DNA of 64,000 bases from Mangrovimicrobium sp033283385 (GCA_033283385.1 JAWMQQ010000001.1:1984001-2048000), one strand, 5' to 3'. Numbered from the stretch's first letter, positions 1 to 8,932 are shown. Numbers and translations: made by a program. Notes: generated by a model not told the origin, from the letters alone.

Positions 1-74
1 CGCGTGCCCGACCATTCTCTGTGCCAAGACAGTGCAATATACTGCCGGGAAAGTAATGAAGATATGGAGACTCC

Positions 75-794
75 GTGCGGCAGGATGTCATCGAATTACT
101 CGGGCGGAATCGTGCCGAGGGTGATGCGGATAAAATAATCAGGGAGCGGTTTTTCAAGCGTGCCTCTTCCGGCGTATTCCTCGACATAGGCTCCGCAAGG
201 CCGGACTACCTTTCCATGAGTGCCGCGTTCCGCCTGCTCGGCTGGAAAGTGATTGCCGTCGAACCCAATCCCGCTTATCTACCCTACTACACCGACATGG
301 GGCTCGATGTGCTCCAGTATGCCTGTGGGGCTGAGGACAGGGATGGGATGGACTTCTCGGTTGTTGACTCCGAAGGTGCTGACTACAAGGGAGGCAACAT
401 CTCGTTTGAATCCTTCTCCTCGCTCGCCATCAAGCCAGAGTATCGCGGCATGAAGGAAGAATTGAATATTTCCCACATCGAGGTCGATGTTCGCAGGGCC
501 GACACGATCCTGGAGCAACACGCCCCGGAAGTCTCGGAGCTGGACATCGTTTCTGTCGATGTGGAGGGCTGGGAACTTGAAGCGCTGGGCGGGCTCGATT
601 TCAGGCGGTACAGGCCCAAGGTGTTGATCGTGGAGAATATGTTTCGGTCGCCTGATTACACCGCGTTTTTTGCAGAACGCGGATATGTATGCTGGCGCCA
701 CCTCGCCCCCAACGAAATCTACGTGCGCCGCGACCTGCTTACGCTATTCGAACGCCTCAAATTATTTTTTGGGGCATTGCCGCCCGACAGCTGA
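75..794 (+). CDS. FkbM family methyltransferase
   Basis: This 239-residue protein is a probable SAM-dependent methyltransferase of the FkbM family, whose members often O-methylate sugars or small molecules. The SAM-binding start is visible as GVFLDIGSARPDYLSM near residue 33, followed by the acidic strand end VIAVEPNP. The family's second signature appears as VSVDVEGWELEALGGLDF near residue 160. The GTG at 75 is the only start that fits, because the frame is closed by a TGA at 57; a weak GGAGA lies at 66-70. The gene stands alone, convergent with the next one. The substrate cannot be read from the sequence; glycan or lipid O-methylation is a guess. Confidence 0.85.
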   Translation: MRQDVIELLGRNRAEGDADKIIRERFFKRASSGVFLDIGSARPDYLSMSAAFRLLGWKVIAVEPNPAYLPYYTDMGLDVLQYACGAEDRDGMDFSVVDSEGADYKGGNISFESFSSLAIKPEYRGMKEELNISHIEVDVRRADTILEQHAPEVSELDIVSVDVEGWELEALGGLDFRRYRPKVLIVENMFRSPDYTAFFAERGYVCWRHLAPNEIYVRRDLLTLFERLKLFFGALPPDS

Positions 795-846
795 CGGGAG
801 CCGGCTGATCCAAGTCCATTCGACAACACCCCCCGGGGCGGGCTGT

Positions 847-1350
847 TTACACCTGGGCCTCGTCGATCGCTCTCCAGAGAAGCTGGATGAAGTTGAATAG
901 CGACAGGCCAATGAGCCAGACGGTCATCAGGGCAATCGGCCAGAGGGCGACGATCGAGACTGCGTTGGCCAGGCAAAGCAGGGCGACACTTATCGATACG
1001 CCCAGAAGCACATACATCGTTGTGTATTCCGTCTCGTCACGCAGCAAACTCCTTGCCCGGCGAATTCCGGTAATGGATTGAAAGGCGAACAAACCAACAG
1101 CGAAGCCACTGCTGATTCTCCAGACATAATCCTCGGCCATCTCCGTGCTCAGTAGAAAGAGCACCAGCCCCGAGATTGCCATTGGAGTCATGGTGGAAAG
1201 CAGCAGCGCACGCAGTTGTAGCCTGTCTCGTGGAGACCATTCTCCGGCCGCCCTTCGCCCGAGAACAATGACGATACCGGAGAATCCGGCGATGGTGATG
1301 CTGACCTCTATTACCAATGAAAAAAAATCGGCTGGCTGCATCTCAGTCAC
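847..1350 (-). CDS. small polytopic membrane protein, function unknown
   Basis: I do not recognise this 167-residue protein by name. It has about four hydrophobic helices, near residues 12-30, 48-70, 80-98 and 113-155. The loop between the first two is charged (GRRAAGEWSPRDRLQLRAL). This layout resembles uncharacterised small inner-membrane proteins common in proteobacteria. It ends head-on against the FkbM gene. No partner gene is close enough to suggest an operon, and no catalytic motif is evident. Confidence 0.7.
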   Translation of the reverse strand: MTEMQPADFFSLVIEVSITIAGFSGIVIVLGRRAAGEWSPRDRLQLRALLLSTMTPMAISGLVLFLLSTEMAEDYVWRISSGFAVGLFAFQSITGIRRARSLLRDETEYTTMYVLLGVSISVALLCLANAVSIVALWPIALMTVWLIGLSLFNFIQLLWRAIDEAQV

Positions 1351-1527
1351 CTCGTTGTGCCGATTCGATCGCTTCGGCGCCGAGCTTGAAGACTTTACGG
1401 CGTGTGAAATCCTCGAAGAAGGACATTGTTCTTATTCCGGCCGGTCCAGTGGAGTAATCTTAGATGAAACCGCCAGAGTGGCGAGGGCGCGGACACACTG
1501 TATGTTGGCAGCAAGAGGCCCCTGAAG

Positions 1528-2691
1528 ATGTCGACTGGCTTTGACTGTATCGTCGTCGGGCTGGGCGCTACCGGTTCAGCGGCGCTTTACCAGCTTGCGC
1601 GCCGGGGCGTAAAGGCGCTCGGTATCGACATGTTCCATCCCCCGCATGAACACGGCTCCTCCCACGGTGAGAGCAGGATCACGCGGCTATCCCTGGGCGA
1701 AGGCGACCACTACGTACCGCTTGTGCGCCGCTCCCACGAGATCTGGCGCGAGCTTGAAGCCGCCACCGGTGAAGCGCTGTTGTTCCAGTGCGGCGGCCTT
1801 GTCTTCGGCTCAACGAGATCTACCGGCGTTGCACATGGCGTGGAGAACTTCCTGCAATCGACGATCGATGTCGCATGCGCACACGCCATCGATCACGAAG
1901 TTCTGGACGCGGCAGGGCTGGAGGGGCGCTTTCCCCAATTCAGATTCGACACACATGATGTCGGGTACTACGAGCCCGGAGCCGGCTACCTCAAACCCGA
2001 AGCCTGCCTGCGTGCCCAGTTGTCTGAAGCACAGCGATTGGGCGCGACGATAATGGCCGGCACACGGGTCAACGCCTGGCACCAGGATACGGGGGCTGTA
2101 CGCCTGGAGACCGACAGGGGAACCTACAAGGCGGCACAGGTGCTGTTTGCGGCGGGGCCGTGGATCTCCCACCTTGTACCCGGGCTTTCGTCCCACACCC
2201 GCGCTTATCGCCAGGTGCTTTACTGGTTTGCCCAGGATGGGAATGCAGCCACTTTCAGTCCGGAGAAGATGCCGGTCTTTATCCGTGTTCCCGAGACCGA
2301 CAACGCCATGTTTTACGGTTTCCCCCTGATAGGGTCGCGCGATGGCGGCCTGAAAATCGCCGGCGAACAATTCGAAGCAACCTGCTCCCCCGATCAACTG
2401 GAGCGAAAGGTCTCGACCGATGAAATAGCCGCCATGTTTGCGAAAGCGGCAGCAAAATTACGGATAAGGGACGAGTGCCTGCGCGCAGTGACCTGCCAGT
2501 ACACGGTAACACCCGATTTTGATTTCCTGCTCGATCGATTGCCCGGTTCGGACAGGGTATGGCTCGCCTCCCCCTGTTCCGGACACGGGTTCAAACACTC
2601 CGCTGCGGTAGGCGAGGCCATGGCCGAATGCATGATTTCCGGGACGACGAGCTACGACCTGGCACCATTTAGCTGGCGGTTTCCACAGTAG
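1528..2691 (+). CDS. solA: FAD-dependent N-methyl amino acid oxidase (monomeric sarcosine oxidase / N-methyltryptophan oxidase type)
   Basis: The 387-residue protein matches the monomeric sarcosine oxidase/MTOX family, which oxidatively demethylates N-methyl amino acids to give formaldehyde and H2O2. The ADP-binding fold opens the protein (VVGLGATGSAAL near residue 10). The family motif SSHGESRITR follows at about 44-53. The cysteine that normally carries FAD covalently is C323 in VTCQYTVTPD, and the C-terminal FAD loop is SPCSGHGFKHS. Length is typical for the family. It could prefer sarcosine, N-methyltryptophan or another secondary amine; the symbol is given by family only. The next gene ends 12 bp away, head-on. 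Confidence 0.85.
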   Translation: MSTGFDCIVVGLGATGSAALYQLARRGVKALGIDMFHPPHEHGSSHGESRITRLSLGEGDHYVPLVRRSHEIWRELEAATGEALLFQCGGLVFGSTRSTGVAHGVENFLQSTIDVACAHAIDHEVLDAAGLEGRFPQFRFDTHDVGYYEPGAGYLKPEACLRAQLSEAQRLGATIMAGTRVNAWHQDTGAVRLETDRGTYKAAQVLFAAGPWISHLVPGLSSHTRAYRQVLYWFAQDGNAATFSPEKMPVFIRVPETDNAMFYGFPLIGSRDGGLKIAGEQFEATCSPDQLERKVSTDEIAAMFAKAAAKLRIRDECLRAVTCQYTVTPDFDFLLDRLPGSDRVWLASPCSGHGFKHSAAVGEAMAECMISGTTSYDLAPFSWRFPQ

Positions 2692-2703
2692 CGATCGAAT
2701 CGC

Positions 2704-3651
2704 CTAGAAACTTATCGAGTACCCCATCGAGATCGTGTCGCTATCCACGCCGACCTTTTCGCTCGAGCGGCGACCCACATACGCGATCTTCGCGCTCGAT
2801 CGCGATCCTATGGGCAGGCCGGCACTGATACCGTAAAGCCAGTCTTTTCGCTCGTCGTCCTTTTTCACACCGTCGATGGTGGACTCCCCTCCCGCGGCAT
2901 GTCCGCCCCCGATCGAGACCCACCAGCGCGCTGGAGCGGAATACACCACGTGTGCCTGCAGGGCGTACAGGGGATCCTGCTCGCGCTTGGTATCGAGAAA
3001 GAAATTATCGTTGTCGCTGTAGAAGAACACCGAGCCTGTGAGTTCGTACGACCACGGGCCACGGTTGTGAACCACGCCCAGCTGCGGGCGCAGCACATAA
3101 CGGTGGTCGCCGAGGTTCAAAAGGTGTTCGCTGTGGTAATCGCCCAGGGGAAGCGTGAGCGCAAGCGCTGCGCCAACACTCGTACTGACCGGATGCGATA
3201 CCCAGTAGTCCCGGAAAGCCTTGCCCTCGAGTGCCGGCGCGCCGATGAAATTGTATGAAAGGCGGAACCGCGGATCGCCAGGCCCGGTGCGATCTGCTGA
3301 ATCCGGAACTCCGTCCACCAGCCCCTCCCACAGGGCATCCTTGTATTGGACAGCCACATCGAACCGGGCTGATTTACCCAGAATGCCAAACGCGTGGTTG
3401 TAGGCCACTACGGCCATCGACTGTTCTATGGTGGCGTTGCTGAGCCTGAGCACGGGATCGAAGGAGATATCGCCCTCGGTATAGGCGATGCCCATGCCCA
3501 GGATGTCCATGCCCACAGGCATGGAGGTCCAGCGGCGCGGTTCGATATCCTGGGCGACAACCCAGTTCGCCAGAGAGACGCCAGCCACCGCCAGCAACAG
3601 GCGCGTAAAAATGGAAACAGATCTGACGAGTACCGCGTCTGCGTTATTCAT
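2704..3651 (-). CDS. outer-membrane transporter-like beta-barrel (MetA-pathway-of-phenol-degradation family)
   Basis: The 315-residue protein begins with a hydrophobic stretch (about residues 13-33, ending in VVAQ) that looks like a signal peptide. Alternating hydrophobic/aromatic strands follow, and the protein ends in MGYSISF, a C-terminal aromatic residue as expected for an outer-membrane barrel. The overall pattern matches the transporter family named after the phenol meta-pathway (PF13557 type), thought to pass hydrophobic compounds across the outer membrane. No degradative enzymes are adjacent, so the substrate is unknown. Confidence 0.7.
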   Translation of the reverse strand: MNNADAVLVRSVSIFTRLLLAVAGVSLANWVVAQDIEPRRWTSMPVGMDILGMGIAYTEGDISFDPVLRLSNATIEQSMAVVAYNHAFGILGKSARFDVAVQYKDALWEGLVDGVPDSADRTGPGDPRFRLSYNFIGAPALEGKAFRDYWVSHPVSTSVGAALALTLPLGDYHSEHLLNLGDHRYVLRPQLGVVHNRGPWSYELTGSVFFYSDNDNFFLDTKREQDPLYALQAHVVYSAPARWWVSIGGGHAAGGESTIDGVKKDDERKDWLYGISAGLPIGSRSSAKIAYVGRRSSEKVGVDSDTISMGYSISF

Positions 3652-3873
3652 CGTTATCCAACACTGATCGTCCGGTCGTGATGGGCCACCGCAGGGGGCT
3701 TTCTGGTTCTGGATTCCACAGCCAATCCCCCCCCTCTTCTTATCTAGCCCATAGTATGCCCGAAGAGCGGCGGGAATCTCGTTGATTCAGATCGTGCAGA
3801 GATCGGGCAGCCCGCTGGCTGCCGAGGTGGGAGCCAGGAGTCTGGAAGGCTCTCTAGACGGCGCAAAGCGGAA

Positions 3874-3895
3874 GAAGCCGGCGGGTGCCGGCTTC
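3874..3895 (-). terminator. hairpin downstream of tRNA-Pro, probable terminator
   Basis: A perfect 9-bp inverted repeat, GAAGCCGGC / GCCGGCTTC, with a 4-nt loop lies 26 nt beyond the 3' end of tRNA-Pro on the minus strand. The following transcript would be only weakly U-rich, so termination is plausible but not certain. Confidence 0.5.
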
Positions 3896-3921
3896 AGGAT
3901 ATTCGTTATTGAAAGAGAATT

Positions 3922-3998
3922 TGGTCGGGACGGCAGGATTTGAACCTACGACCACCACACCCCCAGTGTGGTGCGCTACCAGACTGCGCTACGCCCCG
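3922..3998 (-). tRNA. tRNA-Pro (anticodon GGG)
   Basis: Read on the minus strand the sequence folds into a complete cloverleaf. The acceptor stem is CGGGGCG/CGTCCCG, the anticodon stem CCACA/TGTGG encloses the loop CTGGGGG, the T-arm contains GTTCAAAT, and CCA is encoded at the end. The anticodon at positions 34-36 is GGG, reading CCC and probably CCU. It is the last gene of the pheST-ihfA-MerR block, the same position it has in Pseudomonas. Confidence 0.96.
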
Positions 3999-4055
3999 AA
4001 ATCGCGTGCTTCTGCGAGGGCGGCATTATACTCAAAACCGCCGCGCGGACAAACT

Positions 4056-4418
4056 CTATTTGGAAGGTGTAAGGGTTCTCAGCAGCTCTTCGAGTTCTTC
4101 GATGGTCTCGCGGATCACTGCCTGGATCTCCGTCTCGGCCGTGCCGCTGCCGGCGTCGGCCATGCGCTGGCGCGCGCCGCCGATGGTGTAGCCCTGGTCG
4201 TACAGCAGGCTGCGGATCTGGCGGATGGTGAGGACGTCCTCGCGCTGGTAATAGCGGCGGTTGCCGCGGCGCTTGACGGGCTTGAGTTGCGGGAATTCCT
4301 GCTCCCAGTACCGCAGCACGTGGGGTTTTACCGCACAGAGTTCGCTGACTTCGCCGATGGTGAAGTAGCGCTTGCCCGGGATGGCGGGCAGTTCGTTATT
4401 GTGGCTCGGTTCCAGCAT
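4056..4418 (-). CDS. MerR family transcriptional regulator
   Basis: The 120-residue protein has the winged helix of MerR regulators at residues 17-85: YFTIGEVSELCAVKPHVL, then RYWEQEF and the wing RRGNRRYYQREDV. A short coiled-coil helix (IQAVIRETIEELEELLRTL) follows. No cysteines suitable for metal sensing follow, so it is not a CueR or MerR metal sensor. It starts 23 nt inside the end of ihfA, so the two are translationally linked. The same small MerR-like gene follows ihfA in Pseudomonas; its target is unknown to me. Confidence 0.9.
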   Translation of the reverse strand: MLEPSHNNELPAIPGKRYFTIGEVSELCAVKPHVLRYWEQEFPQLKPVKRRGNRRYYQREDVLTIRQIRSLLYDQGYTIGGARQRMADAGSGTAETEIQAVIRETIEELEELLRTLTPSK

Positions 4419-4701
4419 ACTCTTCTACCCGGGCTTTGAGCTTCTGGCCAGGGCGGAACGTGACCACCCTACGTGCGGAGATGGGGATTTCCTCGCCGGT
4501 CTTGGGATTGCGACCCGGGCGCTGGCTCTTGTCGCGCAGGTCGAAGTTGCCGAAGCCCGACAACTTCACCTGCTCGTTGTTTTCCAGGCACGAGCGAATC
4601 TCCTCAAAGAAGAGTTCGACGATTTCCTTGGCTTCGCGCTTGTTGAGACCCAGCTCCTCGAAGAGCCGCTCGGCCATTTCGGATTTAGTCAGCGCGGGCA
4701 T
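4396..4701 (-). CDS. ihfA: integration host factor alpha subunit
   Basis: This 101-residue protein is the alpha subunit of IHF, the heterodimeric DNA-bending protein; its partner ihfB is at the other end of the window. The start LTKSEMAERLFEELGLNKRE and the DNA-arm motif GRNPKTGEEIPISARRVV with FRPGQKLK are characteristic. It starts 10 nt after the pheT stop and overlaps the MerR-type gene at its 3' end, so it belongs to the pheST operon as in enterobacteria and pseudomonads. Confidence 0.97.
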   Translation of the reverse strand: MPALTKSEMAERLFEELGLNKREAKEIVELFFEEIRSCLENNEQVKLSGFGNFDLRDKSQRPGRNPKTGEEIPISARRVVTFRPGQKLKARVEEYAGTEPQ

Positions 4702-4711
4702 GTCCCCTTTC

Positions 4712-7087
4712 CTAGTTCCTCAACTCGGCCTTATAGGTTTTTTCCAACGAATCAATCACTTGATCCACGGCCTTGTTGACATCCTGTTCGCTAAGAGTGC
4801 GCGATAGATCGCGGAAAGTCAAACCAATTGCCAGACTTTTTCGTTTAGGATCAATGCCTTTCCCCTCATAGACATCAAAGAGGGTTAAGTCAGTGAGGTA
4901 AGTCCCCGCTGAGGCTCGAACATTTGAGAGCACTTCCTGGGCGGGTATTCCCTTGTCCACCAGTACCGCCAGGTCGCGGCGAACCTCAGGGAATTTCGAG
5001 AGTTCGGTGAACTGCGGCAGCTCCGCCTGGACGACCGCGGACAGCGTGATCTCGCAGGCGTAGACGTTCGCCGGCAGGTCCAGTTCGCGGCACACCGAGG
5101 GGTGCAGCGCACCTATGTAGCCGACCACTTCCTGGTCCCGGCGGATCAGCGCGGTCTGTCCCGGGTGCAGGGCGTCGCGCTCGGCGGGCTCGAAACTGAA
5201 GTTGGCAGCATCGCGGGTCAGCGCCAGCGCGCTCTCGAGGTCGCCCTTGAGGTCGTAGAAATCCACCCCGCTCCCGTCCTGGGCCCAACCCTCGCCAAAC
5301 CGCGGGCCGGTGGCGATCATCGCCAGGGTCGGCACCTGCTTCAGGCCGTCCTCACCCGGCAGGAAACGCAGCCCGGTCTCGAACAGGCGCACCCGGGGCT
5401 GCTGGCGGTTGGTGTTGCGCCGCAGGGCGCTGACCAGGCCGGGCAGCAGGCTGGTGCGCATTACCGACATGTCGGCGGAAATCGGGTTGTTGAGTTCCAC
5501 CGGCGCCATGCCGGGGTCGAACAATGCCTGCAACTTCGGATCGATGAAGCTGTAGGTGATGGCCTCGCGGTAACCGCGCGCGGCGAGTTGGTCGCGCAGG
5601 CGCGCCATCGGCACCCTGCCCTCGCTGTGGGCCGGGATGCGCATGCCGGAACGAATCACCGTCACCGGCAGGTTGTTATAGCCGTAGACGCGGGCCAGTT
5701 CTTCGAGCAGGTCCGCCTCGATGGCGATATCGAAGCGCCAGCTCGGCACGCGGCATACCCAGCCGTCATCGGTGCGGGTCACGCCCAGGCCGAGACCGCC
5801 CAGGATGCGTTCGACTTCCGCGGCTTCCAGCTCGAAACCCAGCAACCGGGCGATGCGCGCCTCGCGCAGGCTGACGTCCGGGCGCACGGGCAGGTTGGCC
5901 TCGGACACCGTTTCGCACAGCGGGCCGGCCTCGCCGCCGACGATCTCCAGCAGCAGCGCGGTGGCACGCTCCATGGCGGTCACCTGCAGTTCGCTGTCTA
6001 CGCCGCGCTCGAAGCGGTGCGAGGCATCGGTGTGCAGGCTGTAGGCGCGGGCGCGCCCGGCCATGTGCAGGGGCGCGAAGAACGCCATCTCCAGGAACAG
6101 GTCCCGGGTGGCATCGGTCACCGAGGTCGGTTCGCCGCCCATGATGCCGGCCATGGCGACCGGCTTTTCGTGATCGGCAATGACCAGCGTCTGCTCGTCC
6201 AACTCGACTGCCTGGCCGTCCAGCAGTTCCAGGCTCTCGCCGGCGCTGGCGGTACGCACGCGAATACCGCCGCTCAGCTTGCCGAGGTCAAAGGCGTGCA
6301 TGGGCTGGCCCAGTTCCATCATCACGTAGTTGGTGACGTCCACCACCGCGTCAATGGAGCGCAGCCCGACACGGCGCAGCTTTTCCTGCAGCCAGCTGGG
6401 GCTGGGGCGGGTGTTGTCGATACCCCGGATCACGCGGCCGACAAAGCGCGGGCAGCGCTCGGGGGCGAGCAGTTCCACCGGGAACGTATCCTCGATACTG
6501 GCCTGCACCGGTTCCATCGCGGGACCGCACACGGTCAGGTTGTTGAGCAGGCCCACTTCGCGGGCGATGCCGCGGATCCCCAGGCAGTCTGCGCGGTTGG
6601 GCGTGAGGCCGATCTCGATCACGCGGTCGTCCAGCTTCAGGTAATCGCGCAGGTCCGCGCCCACCGGCGCGTCGTCCGGCAGCTCCATCAGGCCGGCGTC
6701 CGCCTCGGACAGCCCGAGTTCTTTTTCCGCGCAGAGCATGCCGAAGGATTCCACCCCGCGCAGCTTGGCCTTCTTGATCTTGAAATCGCCCGGCAGCACG
6801 CCGCCCACGGTAGCCAGGGGCGCCTTGAGGCCCGCCCGCGCATTGGGCGCGCCGCAGACGATCTGCAGGCGCTCGCCGCCGGCATCCACTTCGCACACGC
6901 GCAGCTTGTCCGCATCCGGGTGCTGCTCGGCGGAGATGATCTCGCCCACCACCACGCCGCTGAATTCGCCGGCCACCGGATCGATGGCGTCCACTTCCAG
7001 CCCCGCCATGGTGATCTGGTGGGCCAGTTCTTCGGTTGAAAGCGCGGGGTTCACCCACTCGCGCAACCACTGTTCGCTGATAATCAC
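4712..7087 (-). CDS. pheT: phenylalanine--tRNA ligase beta subunit
   Basis: The 791-residue protein is the beta chain of the alpha2-beta2 phenylalanyl-tRNA synthetase. Domains run in the usual order: an N-terminal tRNA-binding OB fold (about residues 39-150), the B3/B4 editing domain (about 210-385), the B5 domain (about 400-475), the inactive core-like region, and the C-terminal anticodon-binding FDX-ACB domain (about 697-790, TELSKFPEVRRDLAVLV). Length is normal for the bacterial protein. It follows pheS by 21 nt and precedes ihfA by 10 nt. Confidence 0.98.
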   Translation of the reverse strand: MIISEQWLREWVNPALSTEELAHQITMAGLEVDAIDPVAGEFSGVVVGEIISAEQHPDADKLRVCEVDAGGERLQIVCGAPNARAGLKAPLATVGGVLPGDFKIKKAKLRGVESFGMLCAEKELGLSEADAGLMELPDDAPVGADLRDYLKLDDRVIEIGLTPNRADCLGIRGIAREVGLLNNLTVCGPAMEPVQASIEDTFPVELLAPERCPRFVGRVIRGIDNTRPSPSWLQEKLRRVGLRSIDAVVDVTNYVMMELGQPMHAFDLGKLSGGIRVRTASAGESLELLDGQAVELDEQTLVIADHEKPVAMAGIMGGEPTSVTDATRDLFLEMAFFAPLHMAGRARAYSLHTDASHRFERGVDSELQVTAMERATALLLEIVGGEAGPLCETVSEANLPVRPDVSLREARIARLLGFELEAAEVERILGGLGLGVTRTDDGWVCRVPSWRFDIAIEADLLEELARVYGYNNLPVTVIRSGMRIPAHSEGRVPMARLRDQLAARGYREAITYSFIDPKLQALFDPGMAPVELNNPISADMSVMRTSLLPGLVSALRRNTNRQQPRVRLFETGLRFLPGEDGLKQVPTLAMIATGPRFGEGWAQDGSGVDFYDLKGDLESALALTRDAANFSFEPAERDALHPGQTALIRRDQEVVGYIGALHPSVCRELDLPANVYACEITLSAVVQAELPQFTELSKFPEVRRDLAVLVDKGIPAQEVLSNVRASAGTYLTDLTLFDVYEGKGIDPKRKSLAIGLTFRDLSRTLSEQDVNKAVDQVIDSLEKTYKAELRN

Positions 7088-7108
7088 TGTCTGTCGTCTC
7101 GCTTGTGG

Positions 7109-8122
7109 CTAGAACTGCTCGAGGAAGCGCAGGTCGTTGTCGAAGAAAATGCGCAGGTCGTTGACGCCGTAGCGCAGCATGGCCAGGCGCTCCACGCCCA
7201 TGCCGAAGGCGAAACCGGTGTATTTTTCCGGGTCGATACCCGACATCTCGAACACCTTCGGGTGCACCATGCCGCAGCCGAGCACCTCGATCCAGCCGGT
7301 GTGGCTGCACACCCGGCAGCCGGAGCCGCCGCAGTTGACGCACTGGATGTCCACCTCCGCCGAAGGTTCGGTGAAGGGGAAGAAAGACGGCCGGAAACGC
7401 ACGTCCAGGTCCTTCTCGAAGAACTCCCGCAGGAACTGCACGATGATGCCCTTGAGGTCGGCGAAGCTGGAGTGATCGTCGATCAGCAGCCCCTCGACCT
7501 GGTGGAACATCGGTGTGTGGGTCAGGTCCGAGTCGCAGCGGTAGACGCGGCCGGGGCAGATCACCTTCAGCGGCGGCTGGTTGTTTTCCATTACCCGCAC
7601 CTGCACCGGCGAGGTGTGGGTGCGCAGCACCGTGGTCTCGTCAACGTAAAAGGTGTCGTGCATGGCCCGCGCCGGGTGGTGGGCCGGGATATTGAGCGCC
7701 TCGAAGTTGTGGTAATCGTCCTCGATCTCCGGCCCCTCCACCACCTCGAAGCCGATGGCGCCGAAGAAGGCCTCCATGCGCTCCATGGTGCGGGTTATCG
7801 GGTGCACGCCGCCGGTGGTCTGGCCGCGCCCGGGCAGGGTCACGTCGATGGTCTCGGCGGCCAGTTTTGCCGCCACGGCTGAGTTCTCGAGATCGGCCTT
7901 GCGCTCGCCGATCAGCTCCTGCAGTTCCTGCTTGACCACGTTGATGCGCGCGCCGGCGGCCGGGCGCTCCTCGGCTGAGAGCTGGCCCAGGCCCTTGAGC
8001 AGCGCGGTGATTTCGCCCTTCTTGCCGAGGTAATCCACCCGCAATTGCTCGAGGGCGGCGCCGTCCGCGGCGGCTTCGATGGCGGCCCTGGCCTGGCTGG
8101 CCAGCGCTTCGAGGTTTTCCAT
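7109..8122 (-). CDS. pheS: phenylalanine--tRNA ligase alpha subunit
   Basis: The 337-residue protein is the catalytic alpha chain of phenylalanyl-tRNA synthetase. An N-terminal coiled coil (about 1-80) is followed by the class II core. Motif 2 is seen around GRVYRCDSDLTHTPMFHQVE, and motif 3 as FAFGMGVERLAMLRYG near the C-terminus. The ATG at 8122 is preceded by GGGGAACCGGATT and then, within about 13 nt, by a pair of REP-like palindromes. That leaves almost no room for a conventional promoter; see the findings. Confidence 0.98.
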   Translation of the reverse strand: MENLEALASQARAAIEAAADGAALEQLRVDYLGKKGEITALLKGLGQLSAEERPAAGARINVVKQELQELIGERKADLENSAVAAKLAAETIDVTLPGRGQTTGGVHPITRTMERMEAFFGAIGFEVVEGPEIEDDYHNFEALNIPAHHPARAMHDTFYVDETTVLRTHTSPVQVRVMENNQPPLKVICPGRVYRCDSDLTHTPMFHQVEGLLIDDHSSFADLKGIIVQFLREFFEKDLDVRFRPSFFPFTEPSAEVDIQCVNCGGSGCRVCSHTGWIEVLGCGMVHPKVFEMSGIDPEKYTGFAFGMGVERLAMLRYGVNDLRIFFDNDLRFLEQF

Positions 8123-8135
8123 AATCCGGTTCCCC

Positions 8136-8250
8136 GTAGGAGCGCGCTGTGCGCGCGATCGCCTGCGTAGCAGGCTCCTACAATGTGTGTGCCATTTTCT
8201 GTAGGAGCGCGCTTTGCGCGCGATGATCGCCTGCGTAGCAGGCTCCTACA
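8136..8250. repeat. REP-like palindrome pair upstream of pheS
   Basis: Two copies of an imperfect palindromic module occur, at 8136-8182 and 8201-8250. Each has the form GTAGGAGCGCGC...GCGCGCGATCGCCTGCGTAGCAGGCTCCTAC. The outer arms GTAGGAGC/GCTCCTAC are self-complementary, and each copy also contains inner hairpins. Related modules occur near 11.6, 13.9 and 37.9 kb. The copies lie between rplT and pheS and end 13 nt before the pheS start. Confidence 0.85.
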
Positions 8251-8255
8251 ACGTC

Positions 8256-8293
8256 AAACAAAAAAAGGGAAAGAGCTGAGGCCCTTTCCCTTT
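8256..8293 (-). terminator. Rho-independent terminator after rplT
   Basis: On the minus strand, a 10-bp stem (AAAGGGAAAG paired with CTTTCCCTTT, extended by GC/GC inside) is followed by a U-rich run read from 8263 downwards. It lies 60 nt beyond the rplT stop and should end the thrS-infC-rpmI-rplT transcript before pheS. Confidence 0.85.
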
Positions 8294-8353
8294 GATTTTT
8301 TACATGTCGCCAGCGATCCGCTTCGCTCCAAGGACCGAAGCGCGGGTTTGGGC

Positions 8354-8713
8354 TTAAGCCGCCAGTGCGGCTTTCGCTTGCTCCACGATCGCGGTAAACG
8401 CTGCCTTGTCGTGTACGGCCAGGTCCGCCAGTACGCGGCGATCCAGACCTACTTCGGCCTTCTTCAGGCCGTCGATCAGGCGGCTGTAGCTCAGGCCGTT
8501 GGCGCGAGACTGGGCGTTGATGCGGGTGATCCACAGCGAGCGGAACTGACGCTTGCGCTGACGGCGGTCACGGTAGGCATACTGCCCGGCCTTGGTTACG
8601 GCCTGCTTGGCAACTCGAAACACGCGGCTGCGGGCACCGTAGTAACCCTTGGCCTGTTTCATGATTTTCTTGTGGCGGCGGTGTGCAATTACACCACGTT
8701 TTACGCGAGGCAT
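8354..8713 (-). CDS. rplT: 50S ribosomal protein L20
   Basis: This 119-residue basic protein is L20, needed early in 50S assembly and, in E. coli, a repressor of its own operon. The start MPRVKRGVIAHRRHKK and the motif GYYGARSRVFRVAKQAVTKA are diagnostic. It follows rpmI by 24 nt in the standard infC-rpmI-rplT order. Confidence 0.98.
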   Translation of the reverse strand: MPRVKRGVIAHRRHKKIMKQAKGYYGARSRVFRVAKQAVTKAGQYAYRDRRQRKRQFRSLWITRINAQSRANGLSYSRLIDGLKKAEVGLDRRVLADLAVHDKAAFTAIVEQAKAALAA

Positions 8714-8737
8714 TAGTCGTCTCCTTTCCTGTAACCG

Positions 8738-8932
8738 TTACTTGGCGCGCAGCATGCGATCGATCAGAACCTCATCACTCTTGTGAATCATGGAGGTTCC
8801 GCGCAGCTGACGCTTCCGCTTGGTGGTCATCTTGGTCAGGATGTGACTCTTGTACGCGCTCTTGCGCTTGTAGCCACCGGCGGTCTTCTTGAACCGCTTG
8901 GCAGCACCGCTGTGAACTTTTGCTTTAGGCAT
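8738..8932 (-). CDS. rpmI: 50S ribosomal protein L35
   Basis: L35 is a 64-residue protein starting MPKAKVHSGAAKRFKKT. I chose the ATG at 8932. A longer open frame from 8965 would add the unrelated residues MLLLLNAEYLE, and L35 family members are about 64-65 residues. It lies between infC and rplT. The 60-nt gap to infC is where E. coli places part of its L20-dependent control region; I cannot show that here. Confidence 0.96.
   Translation of the reverse strand: MPKAKVHSGAAKRFKKTAGGYKRKSAYKSHILTKMTTKRKRQLRGTSMIHKSDEVLIDRMLRAK

Noticed and set aside
5102..7039. Long open frame antisense to pheT
   Set aside because: It mirrors the codon pattern of pheT in GC-rich DNA, is rich in His/Arg/Gln/Gly and has no recognisable fold.
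8136..8250. CRISPR-like array of repeats
   Set aside because: Only two copies, each a palindrome with GC-rich inner hairpins, irregular spacing and no cas genes; REP-like elements fit better.
8123..8353. pheM-type attenuator with a Phe-rich leader peptide before pheST
   Set aside because: No short frame with consecutive Phe codons is present; the hairpin belongs to the rplT end.
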